A stretch of DNA of 5,069 bases, taken from assembly GCA_013813145.1 (NCBI GenBank), contig JACCSE010000583.1, positions 1 to 5,069 of the forward strand, read 5' to 3'. Positions within the stretch are counted from its first letter, which is position 1, and the number at the start of each line of letters is the position of its first letter. Below, piece after piece: positions 4,161-5,069 of the stretch. The notes under the pieces were generated by a model, which worked only from the letters and a program-made list of their open reading frames with translations, was not told the origin of the DNA and ran no database searches. A program made the translations under genes and the position numbers. This stretch comes from Gemmatimonadales bacterium. Lineage in GTDB: Bacteria; Gemmatimonadota; Gemmatimonadetes; Gemmatimonadales; GWC2-71-9.

Positions 4161-5068
4161 CGGCAGGACGTCTTCACGTGATTTCTGGCCAGGCCGGAGA
4201 GGTCGGTCATCGCGCTCTTGACGTCGGCGCGATTGTAATACTCCGAGGCATACCGCCACATGAAGAACCCGCAGACATGGTTCTCCGCAAGCAGCGCCGA
4301 CCCATACGACCTTACCTCGCTGGCGCTCATCTGCCAGGTACCGGGCTGGGTGCCCCGCCATCCGCTCGAACCGTCGCCGCCATCGAGCACGTTGAGGCCG
4401 GCGAACATGCCGAGTCCCTTCTGCTTAGCCTTGGAGGCCTGGAGAGCCACCCAACGGGAGGGTGAGGAGCTCGTTTTCGACCGGAACAGCGCCAGACCGG
4501 CGTCGAGATGGGTGTAGGTGACCAGCGCGGCGGCGAGCCAGTTCGGTGGCGAGGAGACCATGGTGGGTAGAGTGGGCCAGAGCTGCTTGCTGTACTTGGC
4601 CGCTTCTTCCACGACCGTCTGGGGAACGACCTTGTCGCCCCACCTGCTGGCGAAATGCGGCTCGTCTATCAGGCGATGAGCCAGAAGGGTTCCATCCGCG
4701 ATGTAGGAGCTGAAATCGACGCCCCGGTACCGGTCCAACGCGCTCTTCCACCGGGCCAGGTTGAAGGTATTGTCCGAGTTGCGCGGAACTCCATCTCCGA
4801 CCAGCACGATCACGGCGCGCCCGCCTTTCGCCCGGACCGCCGAGAGATAGGACAACACTTGCGAGGGAGTGGAGGGGGCCCAGACTCCGGTGTGCACGGA
4901 GTTGAGCTGAGATGGCTCCATCTTGGAGGACGCGAACACTACCCCTGGAAGAACGACAGCCGCCGGCGCCGCCGCCGTCGGAGCAGCAGTGGCTTCGGCC
5001 GTCGGGCCCAGCCGATCGGCGTCGGCGCATGCGCCCGAGAGGAGGATGGAGAGGGCGAGCGCGCCGGT
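4154..5068 (-). CDS. Lipoprotein with probable TIM-barrel (glycoside-hydrolase-like) domain, function unknown (start outside window)
   Basis: The frame runs open from the right edge to TGA at 4156-4154, giving 304 residues. A GTG at 4939 would make a shorter protein, but the frame upstream of it encodes a hydrophobic stretch ending LLSGAC (Cys codon 5029-5027) and then an Ala/Thr/Pro-rich linker. This is a lipoprotein signal, so the true start is a few codons beyond the window. The lipobox has Ser at -3, which is not the most common residue. After the linker come about 260 residues with a TIM-barrel pattern: GGRAVIVLVGD, then RLIDEPH (Asp-Glu-Pro at about 4666-4658, where GH-like barrels often carry the catalytic acid), GLGMFAGLNVLDGG, and HVCGFFMWRY near the last strand. 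It presumably acts in the periplasm or at the cell surface, possibly on a glycan. No specific family can be named. Its 3' end overlaps the rhodanese by 7 bp. Confidence 0.8.
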   Translation of the reverse strand, partial: TGALALSILLSGACADADRLGPTAEATAAPTAAAPAAVVLPGVVFASSKMEPSQLNSVHTGVWAPSTPSQVLSYLSAVRAKGGRAVIVLVGDGVPRNSDNTFNLARWKSALDRYRGVDFSSYIADGTLLAHRLIDEPHFASRWGDKVVPQTVVEEAAKYSKQLWPTLPTMVSSPPNWLAAALVTYTHLDAGLALFRSKTSSSPSRWVALQASKAKQKGLGMFAGLNVLDGGDGSSGWRGTQPGTWQMSASEVRSYGSALLAENHVCGFFMWRYASEYYNRADVKSAMTDLSGLARNHVKTSCRQ

Positions 5069-5069
5069 T

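Noticed and set aside
4425..5030. 201-residue minus-strand frame overlapping the lipoprotein
   Set aside because: It is a shifted reading of the lipoprotein gene. Its translation is Arg/Gly-rich, while the other frame has a lipobox and barrel-like motifs.
1..5069. CRISPR array, tRNA, rRNA or complete insertion sequence
   Set aside because: No repeat-spacer pattern, no tRNA cloverleaf or rRNA-like stretch, and no transposase coding was found on either strand by reading.

Overview
The window is a stretch of a high-GC bacterial chromosome. The organism is probably a soil or environmental member of the Gemmatimonadota or a similar phylum. This rests mainly on the C-terminal tail of a TPR/protein-kinase-type protein at the left edge (REEGRLAALTGD / GAYQHFLMLRPNPEPE), a tail I associate with Gemmatimonadota, together with the mix of Tat-exported, lipoprotein and small zinc-ribbon genes. 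The taxon is an inference. There is no rRNA or marker gene here to settle it.

Layout: (1) 2-166, + strand, is the 3' end of a TPR-type protein. (2) 167-1311 is a poorly coding accessory stretch. It holds a pair of 12-bp direct repeats (259-293), two very small minus-strand ORFs joined by a TGATG stop/start overlap (403-812, either a coupled pair or one frameshifted gene), several perfect hairpins, and a truncated C-terminal piece of a DUF2938-type membrane protein (1042-1182). The stop codon of that piece lies in a sequence resembling the first half of an integron attC site. This part looks like the scar of one or more mobile-DNA events. (3) 1312-2657, + strand, carries a Tat-exported intradiol ring-cleavage dioxygenase, a two-module zinc-ribbon protein 28 bp downstream (probably the same transcript) and a dodecin. 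(4) 2635-4160 is a divergent pair: an FtrA/GlxA-type regulator (DJ-1/PfpI plus AraC) on the minus strand and a single-domain rhodanese on the plus strand, sharing a 92-bp control region. (5) 4154-5068, minus strand, is a lipoprotein with a probable TIM-barrel domain of unknown function. Its first few codons lie beyond the window.

How the genes work together: the regulator and rhodanese are probably a functional pair, with the regulator controlling the sulfurtransferase and itself from the shared region. The regulator has no obvious Shine-Dalgarno, and a -10-like hexamer lies 6 bp before its ATG, so its mRNA may be leaderless. The dioxygenase would act outside the cytoplasm on a catechol- or hydroxyquinol-like aromatic. 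The role of the zinc-ribbon partner is unknown. Both convergent gene pairs overlap at their 3' ends (23 bp and 7 bp), so the right-hand part is very compact, in contrast with the loose 167-1311 region.

I see no CRISPR array, tRNA, rRNA, complete insertion sequence or clear defence system. The least explained material is the 167-1311 stretch. I do not find evidence for a complete new system in it.
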